Shown piece by piece: positions 20,643 through 31,150 of a stretch of 64,000 nt of DNA. The notes beneath the pieces were generated by a model that worked only from the letters and a program-made list of their open reading frames with translations, did not search any database and was not told where the DNA came from. This DNA is from Brachypodium distachyon (Eukaryota; Streptophyta; Magnoliopsida; Poales; Poaceae), in contig NC_016131.3 of assembly GCF_000005505.3 (NCBI RefSeq), forward strand, positions 58,265,355-58,329,354, given 5' to 3'. Position 1 is the stretch's first letter. Every line of letters begins with the position of its first letter. The translations under genes and the position numbers were made by a program.

Positions 20643-22215
20643 TCTATACATACTAAAAAATACGAACCGTTCCTTCATCATGCGTTTTCATCGCCCGTCA
20701 AACTTCCTCGTCCGACGCGTTTCCACCCGTTTATTTCGTCCGCCCGACCCGCTGGCCCCAATCCCTCGGCCTCCCCGTCACGTCTTCTCCCTCCGTCTTC
20801 CTCTAGGTCGCCGCTGCCTCCTACAGTCCTGCCCCGATCCGTCCCCCGAATCCTCCTCAGCCGCATCCCCATCCGCCTCCGCACTGTGTGCCTCGGCCGC
20901 CGCCGCCTGCTGGCCTCCTCCCGCACCGCCTCCCTTGCCGTCGCCGCTACCTGCTGCAGCATAGGAGGCCGGAGGGGAAGGTGGCCATCGTTGGAGGAAG
21001 ACGCGGCAGCCAAGGCGGTGCTTGCATGGAACGGTGTCCCGGCGGCGCGGGCCCCATGCATTGGTGGCCGGACGGCCATGGTGATGCCCCCGCGCGGTGG
21101 TGCCTCTAGTCGACGGCGACCTGGCGTCTGCCTCCATGTGACGTCGACCACACGGCTTGCTTTACTGAAGCTGAACCTGCTGTTTACGTAGCGTGCTGTT
21201 TGCCCAACCTGTTGAGAGTTTGGTGAAGCCTGAAACCTATTAGGAGTTTGGTGAAGCCTGAAACCTGCTAGGAGTTTGCTGAACATATAATCCTCTATCC
21301 CAAAGTGTTTTCTTACGATTATTTCAACTGATTTACTGCAACTATGTCTAGGACCTTGATCTGATCCGATAGAAGCTTCAGTGCATGCATATAGACTCCT
21401 GTTTAGAGGGCCTATTTATAAGGTGAGTATTCTCTGTGCATAATGGTGTAGCTCTTGATTTACACACACAAAAAGCATGATGTTCTCTTTTTTGTTGGCT
21501 TGGAACAAGCAAGTACTCCCTCAGATCCATATTAGTTGTCGAAATATTACATGTGTATATACGCCTTTTAGGCATAAATACATCCATATTTGGACAAAAT
21601 TGAGACAATTAATATGGATCGGAGGGAGTAATAATATTCTTCGGTTTTCTTCTATCAGAATGGTAAAAACAAATGCACATGCAAGGGTGAGTAATTCATA
21701 GATGGACATAGGGGCTGCTACAGGAATTACTATGAAATGAGAGTTTGAATATATCCATTCTCTATAAAATTCTTGCTTGAACTCTTCGTTGAGATATCTT
21801 TATTACGTGATGTACCTAGGAGCAAACATTGTTGATTAGAGAAAGAGAAGGGGTCGTTTACCTCACTATCCTTCATTTTTTTGCCTGCAAAATGCATTGC
21901 CCTATTATTCTGTAGCTGCCCCAGAATCAAGAACAGTAACTCCAAGATATAGTCCCATCTATATCCATCTCCTGCAATTGCAAATTCTCAATCTTCTCAC
22001 TCATGGCAACATCTAGAGTCCACCTTATTTCTGTGAACTCGCATATCTTTGAAGACACTGTGATCCTAAACGAGCGAAGCGGAGCGGACCGCAGCGGGCA
22101 GTACCAGCGCATGGGCACTGCCACGGGCAAGGCACCATGATCAAGAAAAAAAATCAATTTGTTCGAGCGGAGCGCAGCGAAGCGGCCACATGGCAACGCA
22201 CGGGCACTTTGCTAG
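20643..22215 (+). mobile_element. Complete Helitron candidate, ~1.57 kb
   Basis: The 5' end is TCTATACATACTAAAAAATA directly after A (20642). The 3' end is GCAACGCACGGGCACTTTG then CTAG (22212-22215) directly before T, so it sits in an A|T site as Helitrons do. The flanks (AAAATTGGCGTCCA...AGGAAG.TCTTCT to the left, GCCCAGCCC to the right) resemble an uninterrupted paralogous sequence at about 41430-41510. Interior frames near 20680-21190 are GC-rich and may be captured host sequence; no Rep/helicase frame was seen, so it is non-autonomous. Confidence 0.75.
21516..21628. mobile_element. Stowaway-type MITE inside the Helitron
   Basis: CTCCCTCAGATCC...GGATCGGAGGGAG with TA on both sides and the family core. 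Nested inside the Helitron, so it is younger than the Helitron copy or was carried with it. Confidence 0.9.
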
Positions 22216-22639
22216 TTCTAAAAAAAAAATTCTTCTTCCTCGTGTGGACTGCCCAGCCCAGCCCGGAAAGGTACAGTACAGACTTTTGTTTGACGCTGAT
22301 GTATCTCTTGGTAATTCTCAAAATTCGCTCAAAAAAATGTAATTCTCAAAAAAAATGTATCTTTTAGTAAAAGTGTTTTTAATTGATTAAAAAGGGAAGT
22401 GTTTCGCGACCGAAAACTAGGGATATAATCCACCTTTATCCCTCCCTAACAAACAACCGTCTAGGATTTATAGTGTTTTTTTTTTCAATTTAGAGTGAAT
22501 AATACTTCTAAAAATATTAAAAAAACACCAGTGCCAGCCCGAGATTCACGATTACCAAGTTATATTGTAGGTTACGTATGGGATTGAAGGAAATATAACA
22601 ATTAATAATGTTGGTAATTAATGCGGCCATGTCACGCCA
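22216..22639. other. No gene; dispersed flank repeat
   Basis: GCCCAGCCCAGCCCGG near 22250 belongs to a dispersed sequence also seen near 36100, 41490 and 53800. The rest is AT-rich and unassigned. Confidence 0.4.
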
Positions 22640-23195
22640 ACAAATGTTATAAAATGAGGTAGTCGTGGATGAACGGCGCGAACGTTGTCGAGTCGCCGCC
22701 GTCAACGCTCTGCCCAATGCCGACGATGATGTCTAACCCATCCTCAAGTGCCGTCGGCTGTCTCGAGTATGAGTAGACTCATAGATGGTCGGCGGGCGCG
22801 GATGCCGATGCTGACGCCACCGACGCATGTCCCCGGCTCGTCAGGGGACATAATAACCTCTTGGTTTCTTCCAATATCTCAGTTTTTGATTGGCTTGTGT
22901 GTGGTGTAGTTGAGGACCTGTGGAGTGTGACTAGTAGCTAGCACATGTCATATGATCTGTGATGGAATCGTGCTAGCTTATTTATAGGCCAAATCAATTG
23001 CTTAGGGACCAGAGAGTATAGGATGCATGACCCAGCCGATGGACGGATAGCTCGTATACAGAGCGTGATCCAACCGATTGAAATCAAGCGGGCTCCATCG
23101 ATCATATGTTGCACTCGTACTTGCATCCAGTAATCACTATGCATGAGCCAACCGATCGTTGGATAGCGGTATGTGACTATGCGTGACCCAACCGA
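22640..23195 (-). pseudogene. Relic of the repeated aspartic-protease-like unit (mostly 5' flank)
   Basis: This shares with the units at 33.4, 36.9, 39.5, 40.8, 42.1 and 49.7 kb the stretch TTGGTTTCTTCCAATATCTCA, a TTTATAGGCCA.. motif, and GATGCATGACCCAGCCGATG. Coding remnants are too short to classify alone. Orientation is inferred from sister copies, where coding-like sequence lies to the left on the minus strand. Confidence 0.4.
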
Positions 23196-23202
23196 AACAA
23201 AG

Positions 23203-23300
23203 TATTCACTTCAATCCCAAATTGTTATCGAAATATTACATATATCTAAACGATTTATGAGAATAGATACATCCATGTTTGACAATAATTTAGAATCAGC
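23203..23300. mobile_element. Degenerate Stowaway-type MITE
   Basis: Carries the core ATCGAAATATTACATATATC and GATACATCCATGTTTGAC, but the ends are eroded. Confidence 0.55.
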
Positions 23301-23815
23301 TTCTTATTGAGAATTTCGTGGTAAAGCATCTCCTGATGTGCTTCTCAGCTTTATGTGTAAATGGAAAAGATGTTTTTAGAAAGTTAGAAGCAGCAAAAGT
23401 TGAAGCAAAAGCCCAAACAAACAGGGTCTTAGTACATAATGGACGACACTTTTTATGAATTGGAGAGAGTAACTTTGTACTAAGTCAAAAAAAATTAGTT
23501 TTTGTCAAATCTTAAGAGAATTTGACTTTGGATAGATTTATAAACTTGGTCAAATCTTAAATTCATATATACAAACAAAATATTTTGTCACGGGAAAAAA
23601 ATGCTTTGTTTTTTCGTATGTGCCCCAATCAAAAAATTAAAACAAAATGGTACTACCATCTGCGATCAGCGTCCCGCTCTCACTGCGCTCTGGCCCCACA
23701 TGGCAGGTGCTCAGCTAAAGCTGGTTGAAAACCGGCCAACCGTGTATCCAGAGCGAGCCACTCTGCAACGGCAAGCCCACGAAGCCCTGCTCCCCAAACC
23801 CGCGCCACCGCCACC
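23301..23815. other. 5' flank of the F-box gene
   Basis: AT-rich to about 23650, then GC-rich towards the start codon. No certain TATA box was picked. A short Stowaway-like remnant is near 23420-23470. Confidence 0.4.
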
Positions 23816-24820
23816 ATGCCGCCGCTGCCGCCGGCACTGCTGGACGAGCTCCTCGAGGAGGTCTTCCTCCGCCTGCCTCCGGACGAGCCAGACCACCTCG
23901 TCCGCGCCTCCTCCGTCTGCAGGCCGTGGCGCCGCGTCATCGCCGGCCGCGGATTCCGCCGCCGCTACCTCAAGTTCCACGGGGCGCCTCCCGTGCTGGG
24001 GCTCCTCTGTAACAGTTTCGTCCCCACCTCCGACCGTTTCGTCCCCACCTCCGCCTTCCGCCCCGCCGATCACCTCCTTCCCGGCTGGTTCGCCGTCGAC
24101 TGCCGCCACGGCCGCGCCCTCTTCGTCCCCTCTCCCACCAGAATCAAGGATATCTCGGGGGACCTCCTCGTCTGGGACCCCCTGACGGGCGACCGGCGCC
24201 ACGTGCCCTCGCCCGACATCAACATGGCCTTCGGATTGGGCTCCGGCGCGGCGGTGCTCTGCGCCGCTCAAGGCTGCGACCACTCCGGCTGCCATGGAGG
24301 TCCGTTCCGTGTGGCCGTCGTGTCCACCGATGCAGCCAAGCAAGAGATATCCTCGCGCCTCTACTCTTCAGAGACCGGCACCTGGAGCCAAGTAACCTCA
24401 GTTCATCACCCCCATTCATGGGCCAATCACATGCCTAGCGTCCTCGTCGGCGATGCGTTGTACTTCGCAGTCATGAAGAACCAGATCATCGAGTACAGAC
24501 TCGGTACCCTTCGCTTGTCACTCTCCGATTTGCTGCCTGATGGTAAGGCCATGTTCCTTGGGTTGCTCATGATGGCAGAAGGTGGTGGGCTGGGATTCGC
24601 GAAAACGGACGGTTCAACCCTAACCCTGTGGTCGAGGGAGACCGACCCCAATGGAGCTCCAGGATGGGCGCAACACCGGGTGATCAATCTCGAGACATTG
24701 CTCCCTCGCAGCGACCTCTGGTTTGTGCCGGGCGCGACCAAGGTGCTTGGTTTCGCTGAGGGCACCAAAGCCATTTTCGTGGGCATATTTGGTAGTGTCT
24801 ACGTGATTGAACTCAAGTAA
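23816..24820 (+). CDS. F-box protein, 334 aa, probably truncated at the C-terminus
   Basis: An N-terminal F-box covers residues ~6-50 (LLDELLEEVFLRLPPDEP, then VCRPWRRVIAGRGFRRRYL). The rest is a grass F-box-associated region with CRHGRALF, LLVWDPLTGDRRHVP, AVLCAAQGCDHSGCHGGPF, RLYSSETGTWSQVTS and LTLWSRETDPNGAPGW. F-box proteins recruit targets to SCF E3 ubiquitin ligases through SKP1; no target can be named. The ATG sits in a CCACCATGCC context. The stop TAA (24818-24820) comes right after VIELK, but the same frame continues GRARKVFDEAMIVFPYTSF to a consensus donor, as family C-termini do, so the stop appears to have clipped about 25 residues. The paralogue at 30.2 kb is decayed. Confidence 0.8.
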   Translation: MPPLPPALLDELLEEVFLRLPPDEPDHLVRASSVCRPWRRVIAGRGFRRRYLKFHGAPPVLGLLCNSFVPTSDRFVPTSAFRPADHLLPGWFAVDCRHGRALFVPSPTRIKDISGDLLVWDPLTGDRRHVPSPDINMAFGLGSGAAVLCAAQGCDHSGCHGGPFRVAVVSTDAAKQEISSRLYSSETGTWSQVTSVHHPHSWANHMPSVLVGDALYFAVMKNQIIEYRLGTLRLSLSDLLPDGKAMFLGLLMMAEGGGLGFAKTDGSTLTLWSRETDPNGAPGWAQHRVINLETLLPRSDLWFVPGATKVLGFAEGTKAIFVGIFGSVYVIELK

Positions 24821-25402
24821 GGGCGAGCGAGGAAGGTGTTTGATGAGGCAATGATAGTCTTTCCCTACACGAGCTTTCCAGGTACCAACTCATGCATATA
24901 ATGGTTTTGTGCATGTGTGGATTTACATTGTGCCACTTGTTTGGTACTTGTGGCTCGTGAGTAAGCAAAATGTAGGCTGAGGCGAAACTGATTCATCAAC
25001 TAGCTGACTTCTTGTTTCTTAATTCTTGCAACAATGGAAGCAGCTCGTAGGCCAGGGGCAATGAGGTTATGTTTCAACTGTTTCGCAAGGCCTAATTTCT
25101 AGAGCAAAGGTTTATGGATCAAGGGATACTTGGTAGTAGTGATTTTAGATATATCACAAGTGTGGATCTGGATATGTGAGATTACTGCTGGTCTTTTTTT
25201 CTCTTTTTTCTTTTGACCAAAGATTACAGCTGGTCTTAGTCTTGCTTTATGGAACTTTATTTAAGAGCTTGTTATATTTGGTAGCTTTCTCGTTGGTGTC
25301 AAGTTCTATAAGGGCTTATATTTGTAATCAAGCCAGTAAAACCACCATATATAACCCTCCTTTATCTATAGCTTGAAATGTCAGCTTGCAATGAAACGAC
25401 AC
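24821..25402. other. Former 3' end and flank of the F-box gene
   Basis: In-frame coding-like sequence continues after the stop to CCAG|GTACC near 24880. A former acceptor near 25030 reads TTCTTGCAA here but TTCTTGCAG in the duplicate at about 31185, so the splice acceptor appears lost. The CACTA element follows. Confidence 0.5.
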
Positions 25403-27023
25403 CACTACTACAAAAACGTATATATGTGACGACATATTAGTGTCGGGTGCAGCCTGCCTGCCACTGATGTCGAGCATCAGTGACGGGTGGTCACGCGCCG
25501 GCCATTGATAAATAGCTGCAGACTTGCAATTTTGGACCCGACAGACATCAGTGGCGGGCTCTGCTCATGACCGCCACTAATGGACACAAGTGAAAAACTG
25601 CAAAATTCAGAAAAACATACATCAGTGGCGGGCCTCGCGTATAGGCCCGCCACTGATGATCCCTGGGACCTATGAAAATTGAAAAAATCATAACTAATTC
25701 ATAAAAAAATCATAAAAATGTGATTCTTTTTGCTAAAGTCTTATTTTTTCTTGATTAACATATTGGAACAATAATACCATATGGTGACATTTGAAAAATG
25801 GCCTATGTAATACAATCTTGTTATTTCCCGTAGTTAAACTTTTCACACAAAGTAGAACTTGTTTCTTTGCTAATGTCCAAAGGTTTTGAAAATTCTGCAC
25901 CAAATGTACTAGTATTAGGTATGAATGTTTATGTGTTTCGGAAAACGGGGCATTTTGTGAAGCAAATACAAATAAAATGGTTAAAAATGGCACATATCAA
26001 GTTTCCAAAAATAGTAGACCACATTGATGAACTCATAGACCAATTTACTTATTTAGAATATTTGTAAATTAGATGAAAATGAAGAATACAAATTATGAAC
26101 CCATCAGTGTCGACTCATGCTGTGATACCCGCCACTAATGGCCATTTAGGCCCAGCCCAGCCCGAGGGCCCTAGGGTTTGGAGGGATACCCTATAAAAGC
26201 TAGCCTCATCTCCCCCATCCCCAATCTTTCCTCCCCTAGCCGCCACATGCTTATCTCTCCCTCTGCCCTCCCCATCTCTCACCCTGTCTACCTCCTACAC
26301 GAACAGCCCTATCTCCTTCCTCACCAGCGCCACTGCCCCTCCTCCCTCACTGTGATTCCCTCTCCTCCTCCCACACCAGCGGCCGGCGACGACAGAGCGC
26401 GTATGGAGGAGCAGCAGCGTCGCCGGGTACGCATCTCTCCCTCTCTCTCGTTTTTTTCTTCTAAATCTCACTTTCTCTCTCGTAGATTTCTTGGTTGGTG
26501 GCCGGCTCGGCGTGCAATTTTGGCAAGCAACAAGTTAGCCGGATTATTTGGTGATTTGTTTTTGTATACAAATTTGTATATAGAATCTCTAATTCCGGAT
26601 TTAAGTGATTTGTTGTGGTGTCAAGATACTGCTTGTATGTATATACAGATTTGCCAACCCGCAGCCTCCTCGACCAACGCCTGGAGGACAAGCGGCTTGC
26701 GGGACCTGGAGCAGCGGCGGCGCGTGGCGCTTGGAGGAGCAGCTGACGGCCATGACGCCGGATGTGGCCGCCCTGACAATTATGCCAGCAATTTGTGTGC
26801 AATTAGAACAAAATAAACATGGCTAGCATATAATTATATGCTAGCCATGAGTTTTTTTTAATTATGGCCACAACTCATCATTGTCGGTCCCTACTTGTGC
26901 CCGCCACTACGTGTACCACATCAGTGACGGTCCGTAGGCCCGTTACTGATGTTCAGTACATTAGTGACAGGAAGTTAGTGACGGGCGGCCCGCCCGTTAC
27001 TGATAACCGTTTCTGTAGTAGTG
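25403..27023. mobile_element. CACTA (En/Spm) element, ~1.6 kb
   Basis: Left end CACTACTACAAAAACG and right end CGTTTCTGTAGTAGTG are inverted repeats with one mismatch and the diagnostic CACTA start. The flanking triplets are CAC and CGC (one mismatch). Subterminal GGCGGGC / CCCGCCACTGATG motifs recur in both orientations. The homologous flank of the duplicated F-box locus (about 31330-31380) lacks the element. There is no transposase frame. Confidence 0.9.
26818..26849. repeat. Perfect 32-bp palindrome inside the CACTA element
   Basis: The half CATGGCTAGCATATAA is followed immediately by its exact reverse complement, leaving no spacer. Confidence 0.95.
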
Positions 27024-27797
27024 CGCCCGGGTATAAATGACTACATTTGTCTAAAGTTGTCTATCCTCAAGAAAGTAAGTGCATGAAAGTGGCAATTCTT
27101 AATGACATAATATATTATGCACAGAGTCACTCCTAGTTAATTTGGTTTCCCTTCAATTTTCCCTTGCTTAAAAATGACAACATCTAATTTCGAACTTATT
27201 GAATTATGATCATGTAAAACCAGATATCTCATTTCTCTATGTTCCTATGCTGTTTGCACTGTATCTTTTCAGTAACAGTATGTTCCTATGTTTTCTGTAC
27301 TGTATCTTTTCAGGGTTTTTTTTCTAGGGTTACATTGGCAATGAGAATAGAGTGATGTAGCTACCAGGTTGTATTGGTAGTCCCAAGTTGTAGTTTCGAC
27401 CATTTCTTAAAAGTAGCCAAGTTTTGCTCAAAATTTGAATGTGCATGGTTCTGAAGTACTGAGAAAGCTGAAGGAATTCTTGGACAAGTGTGGGACTGTG
27501 AACTGACATGGTTTAACACTATGTGAGCTGCATGTCTGTGTCAAGGATTCAAGGTAATACGCTCAAAACGTGACTCTGTATAGTAAGTTAATTTTTCTTG
27601 TGTCGTGATTCCTTTTATGCATCTTGTTCAGTTGTACTTGAGCTGTTTCCAGGGTGCCATTTTGAACAATGGACCTCATATCTCCCGTTATCCACTCTTT
27701 CAGAAAACAAGGCTCACTCAGAAACGTTTGGAGGAATCTGAAACAGGTTTGGTGGTTTATCCTCGGAAGGATGAAACATTGGGGGATGTTTTTTGCC
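27024..27797. other. Left arm of the F-box locus duplication
   Basis: From about 27190 this matches 31380-32045 closely in the same order: CAGTAACAGTATGTTCCTATG, GTAGCTACCAGGTTGTATTGG, GGTTTGGTGGTTTATCCTC. No gene in it. The match stops abruptly at about 27797, where a GDSL fragment begins. Confidence 0.75.
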
Positions 27798-28395
27798 CCC
27801 GGGGCGATGGCGCCGGAGGTGATGAGGCTCTCGAAGCTGCCGATCTGGTCGGACAGCGTGGGCGCGCCGCGTGGCACCGGGTACACGCCGGAGGTGGCGG
27901 CCGGGAAGTTCATCCCCGTCGGGTCGCAGTTGCCGTACGTTCGCCCCCGTTGAGGCGTACGCGTACGGCGGCGGCGACTTGTTGAAACCCATCATGGCCG
28001 CTGCAATTAATATATACACGCAAATTATGTAAGATCCAACATGATCAATTGGTACGTACGCACGAATGCCGATTAATGCATGCATGCATGCGCATGGATC
28101 AATGTAAGGTGGGTATAATCAAGATTAAGCAAAGTATTATATTAGTACACTGCAGGGCCGGCAAAGATCAAGTATATATCAAGGTATTAATTAATTAATT
28201 AATGCACGCATCGATATATATAATTAAAAACAAATCGATCTAATCAAGACTTGAGTAAAAAAATAATGACCAGCATATATAAAAGTTGGATCGATCCGAT
28301 CAAGATCAAAGCAAGAAAGAAAAAAGATTAATCCAAGGTTTTTTTCTCGAGAGGAAAAGATTAATCCAAGGTAATTAAGGTAGATGATCAGTAGC
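27798..28395 (-). pseudogene. GDSL gene fragment: start of exon 3 plus intron 2
   Basis: Minus-strand exon sequence from an acceptor at 28001-28002 reads MMGFNKSPPPYA..., then (with a frameshift) MNFPAATSGVYPVPRGAP and DQIGSFESLITSGAI. It stops abruptly near 27798. Rightwards, 28001-28395 matches intron 2 of the GDSL pseudogene at 14.7-16.4 kb almost base for base (GTAAGATCCAACATGATCAA, ATGCATGCATG) up to just before the exon 2 donor. It is precisely the part that pseudogene lacks at its exon 3 start. The duplicated F-box flank at 32045 continues without it, so the fragment was inserted here. Confidence 0.85.
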
Positions 28396-28938
28396 AATCC
28401 TGGGCCGTGCGGGTAACAAACAAACCGGCCGAAGAGTAAGTATTCGTCCTCCTTATCTCTTCTCCCTCCCGTGTAAGTGTAACAAACCATGACGTTGTGA
28501 CTCCGGGCTGTAGTTAGGTTGGCATGGTATTTCTTGAGGCGTTGCTTCTATGAAGGAGACGGCGCCGTGTCGGAATAATTTGCCTCTACTCTTCCTCCAT
28601 CTTGACGTCGCTCCAACGGGTGGCATCAAGGGGCAGGCGGCCTGGTTGTCTTGCCGATCTTTGGATCCAGCGAGATTCGTGTCTCGTGGTCAGCAATCGG
28701 CACTTTTGCGAGTAGCGATAATGTTAGTTGTTGTAATTGTGTTTGCTGTCTTGCAATTGGATGTGTGGATGATGGCAGGCAGCGGCGTTCCTCTTCCTCT
28801 TCTTCGACTGTGTTGGATGAAGATGACGGCGTTGAGTTCTGGTGACCATGGGGAAGATTCCCAGCCGACGTGCCACAAAGTTTCTGTCTCGTTGCTTGCG
28901 ACGGTCCGGTTCATCGGTTCGGAAAGCATCCTTGTATG
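28396..28938. other. Unclassified sequence, host of the hAT insertion
   Basis: It continues on the other side of the hAT element at 29922, so 28.5-30.1 kb was one uninterrupted segment. The frames have no recognisable family. It may be another repeat element, judged by style only. Confidence 0.35.
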
Positions 28939-29913
28939 TAGGCCTGGCTAACGAGCGCGCTCGGTTCGTTAAGAGCTCGGTTCGTTAAGCTTGGTTCGTT
29001 AAGCGCTCGGATCGTTAAGATCGTTAACCTTAACGATCTCCAACAATAGTTCGGCTCGGTTCGATAAAAGCTCGCGAGCGCTCGTTAAGATCGTTAAAAA
29101 CTCTTTAACAGAAATAGCTCAAAAGCTAGCTGATCTAAAAAATTTGGCATGACCTATTTGCGTGGGGTAAATTCCGACAACAAACAAATTATATCAAACT
29201 GACAGTTAGGTGACAATGCTATAGAGATTGAAAATAACACATCAGATGAGCAGTTCAAGTGTTCACACAAGACAGTAGCAAAATAAGGACCTATTCCAGA
29301 GTCCAGACTTCCATTCCAATCACACAAGAATCAAGATAGGCTCACAGTCTCACTCGCAGACTTCCATGCTTGTAGTTGTACTTCTAGGGCGCCGTCCCTG
29401 TGTTTGCTTCTCCTTCTCCTTCTCCATGCGCCTGGATCCCTGGATGGGAACCGGCCGGCGGCCGGCGGGGGACTGGATAGAGGCAGAGCCAGATCCGGTG
29501 GGGGCGGATCCGGAGTCGGAGGCGGCTGGTGGGGGTGGGGACTGGGGAGGGACCGCCGCGCCGCCGCCAGTTGCTTCGGGTCGATGAGACGACGAGATCG
29601 GGAATTCGGGATCGAGTGTGACTGGGAGAGACGACGAGTCGACGAGAGTACGAGACACGAGAGAGAGCGAGATGGGCCGCAACCGCAAGGCCTGGTTCGG
29701 TGGTTCCTGGCCTCCTGTGCGTGACGCGCTTCATAACGAGCCTAACGAGAGCTCGGTGAGTCGCTCGTTAAGATCGTTAACACTAACGATCTGAAACTGA
29801 TGTTCGGTTCAGTTGTTCGGTTTGGTTTTTGACTAACGAACCGAACTCTTAACGAACCAAACTCGCGAGCCCTCGTTAAGATTGTTAAGCAACGAATTTT
29901 TTGTCCAGGCCTA
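28939..29913. mobile_element. hAT element, 975 bp, with 8-bp target duplication
   Basis: Ends TAGGCCTGGCTAACGAG and TTTTTTGTCCAGGCCTA form short terminal inverted repeats. CTTGTATG flanks both sides exactly (28931-28938 and 29914-29921), the 8-bp duplication expected of hAT elements. Both ends carry many copies of GGTTCGTTAAG-like subterminal motifs. The central GC-rich part (29390-29650) has frames on both strands but no transposase. Confidence 0.93.
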
Positions 29914-29921
29914 CTTGTATG

Positions 29922-30160
29922 CGAAGGTGCTCTCCCAGATCTTGGTATGGAGGTTGTTTTCCCCTTTTTTCGTGCTGCCATGATGGCGTTGAAGGACGTG
30001 GGTGGATGACGGTTCGGCGAGGGACAAGTTTCTCCAAGAATAAAATTCTATTTTTACTTTTTGCCAGGTGGGATAAAGTTGTTTGACAATCATGTTTTAT
30101 TTCTTGTCGTGACTATATGGTTGCTTAAAAAAATATACAAACTCCACAGGAGAGGTCGAA
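29922..30160. other. Right part of the hAT host segment
   Basis: Unclassified. It joins the truncated F-box copy near 30160 at a sharp boundary (no resemblance to the 5' flank of the first F-box copy). Confidence 0.35.
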
Positions 30161-31150
30161 ACCCTCGCCGCGGCACCGCCGCCACCGCCGCCGCTGCTGG
30201 ACGAGCTCCTCGAGGAGGTCTTCCTCCGCCTCCCGCCGGACGAGCCACACCACCTCGCCCGCGCCTCCGCCGTCTGCAAGCCGTGGCGCCGCCTCATCGC
30301 CGGCCGCGGGTTCCGCCGCCGCTACCTCAAGTTCCACGGGGCGCCTCCCGTGCTGGGGCTCATCCATAACGGCGGCCGTTCCGACGCCCGTCTCGTCCCC
30401 ACCTCCGCCGCCTCCCGCCGTTTTCGTCCCCGCGGCCTTTTCGCCGTTGACTGCCGCCATGGCCGCGCCCTTTTCGTCCGCTCTGGCCGACAAGAACTCA
30501 TAGTTGCTCTTCAGGCACGAAAGGGCCTCCTCCTCGTCTGGGACCCCGTGACGGCATACCAGACCCGCGTCCCTCCGCCCAACATGAGATACACGTCGGG
30601 CTTCGGCGCGGCGGTGCTCTGCGCCGCTCAAGGCTGCGACCACTCCGGCTGCCAAGGAGGGCCGTTCCTTGTGGCCGTCGTGGCCGTCGGTCAGGACCCA
30701 GAGATATGCGCCCGCCTCTACTCTTCAGAGACTGGCACATGGAGCCAAGTAACCTCGGTTCATCACCCCCATCCCCTATGCTCCAAACTTATGCGTAGCA
30801 TCCTTGTGGGCGATGCATTGTGCTTCACAAGCGTCAGTAACCAAATCATCGAGTACCGACTCGGTACCCGTCGCTTGTCTCTCATCGATTTGCCGCCTGA
30901 GCCTGAGGGTATCCCTGGGAGGCTCGTCATGGCACAAGATGGTGGTTTGGGATTTGCTAAGTCGGATGGTGCAACACTAACCTTGTGGTCGAGGGCCGCC
31001 AGCCCCAATGGAGCTCTAGGATGGGCAAAACACCGGGTCGTCAATCTTGAGACACTGCTCCCTCGCGGCGCCCTCTCGTCTGAGACCATGGTGATTGGTT
31101 TCGCTGAGGGCACCCAAGTCATTTTCGTCGGCGCATCTGCTAGTGTTTGA
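30161..31150 (+). pseudogene. Second F-box gene copy, lacking start and C-terminus
   Basis: Near-copy of 23816-24820: LLDELLEEVFLRLPPDEP, VCKPWRRLIAGRGFRRRYL, AAVLCAAQGCDHSGCQGG, RLYSSETGTWSQVTS. The frame is open from upstream of the F-box to the stop at 31148-31150, but no in-frame ATG precedes the F-box; the initiator region is replaced by unrelated sequence. About 190 bases present in the first copy (24800-24990) are deleted here, creating a stop right after VGASASV. It could only be made as a fusion or from a non-AUG or internal start, so it is scored as a pseudogene. Confidence 0.75.

Noticed and set aside
23711..24343. 210-codon minus-strand frame opposite the F-box gene
   Set aside because: It is the antisense shadow of the GC-rich F-box coding sequence.
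28550..28951. 133-codon plus-strand frame
   Set aside because: No motif. It lies in a segment that was one piece with 29922-30130 before the hAT insertion, and the frame runs into the transposon end.
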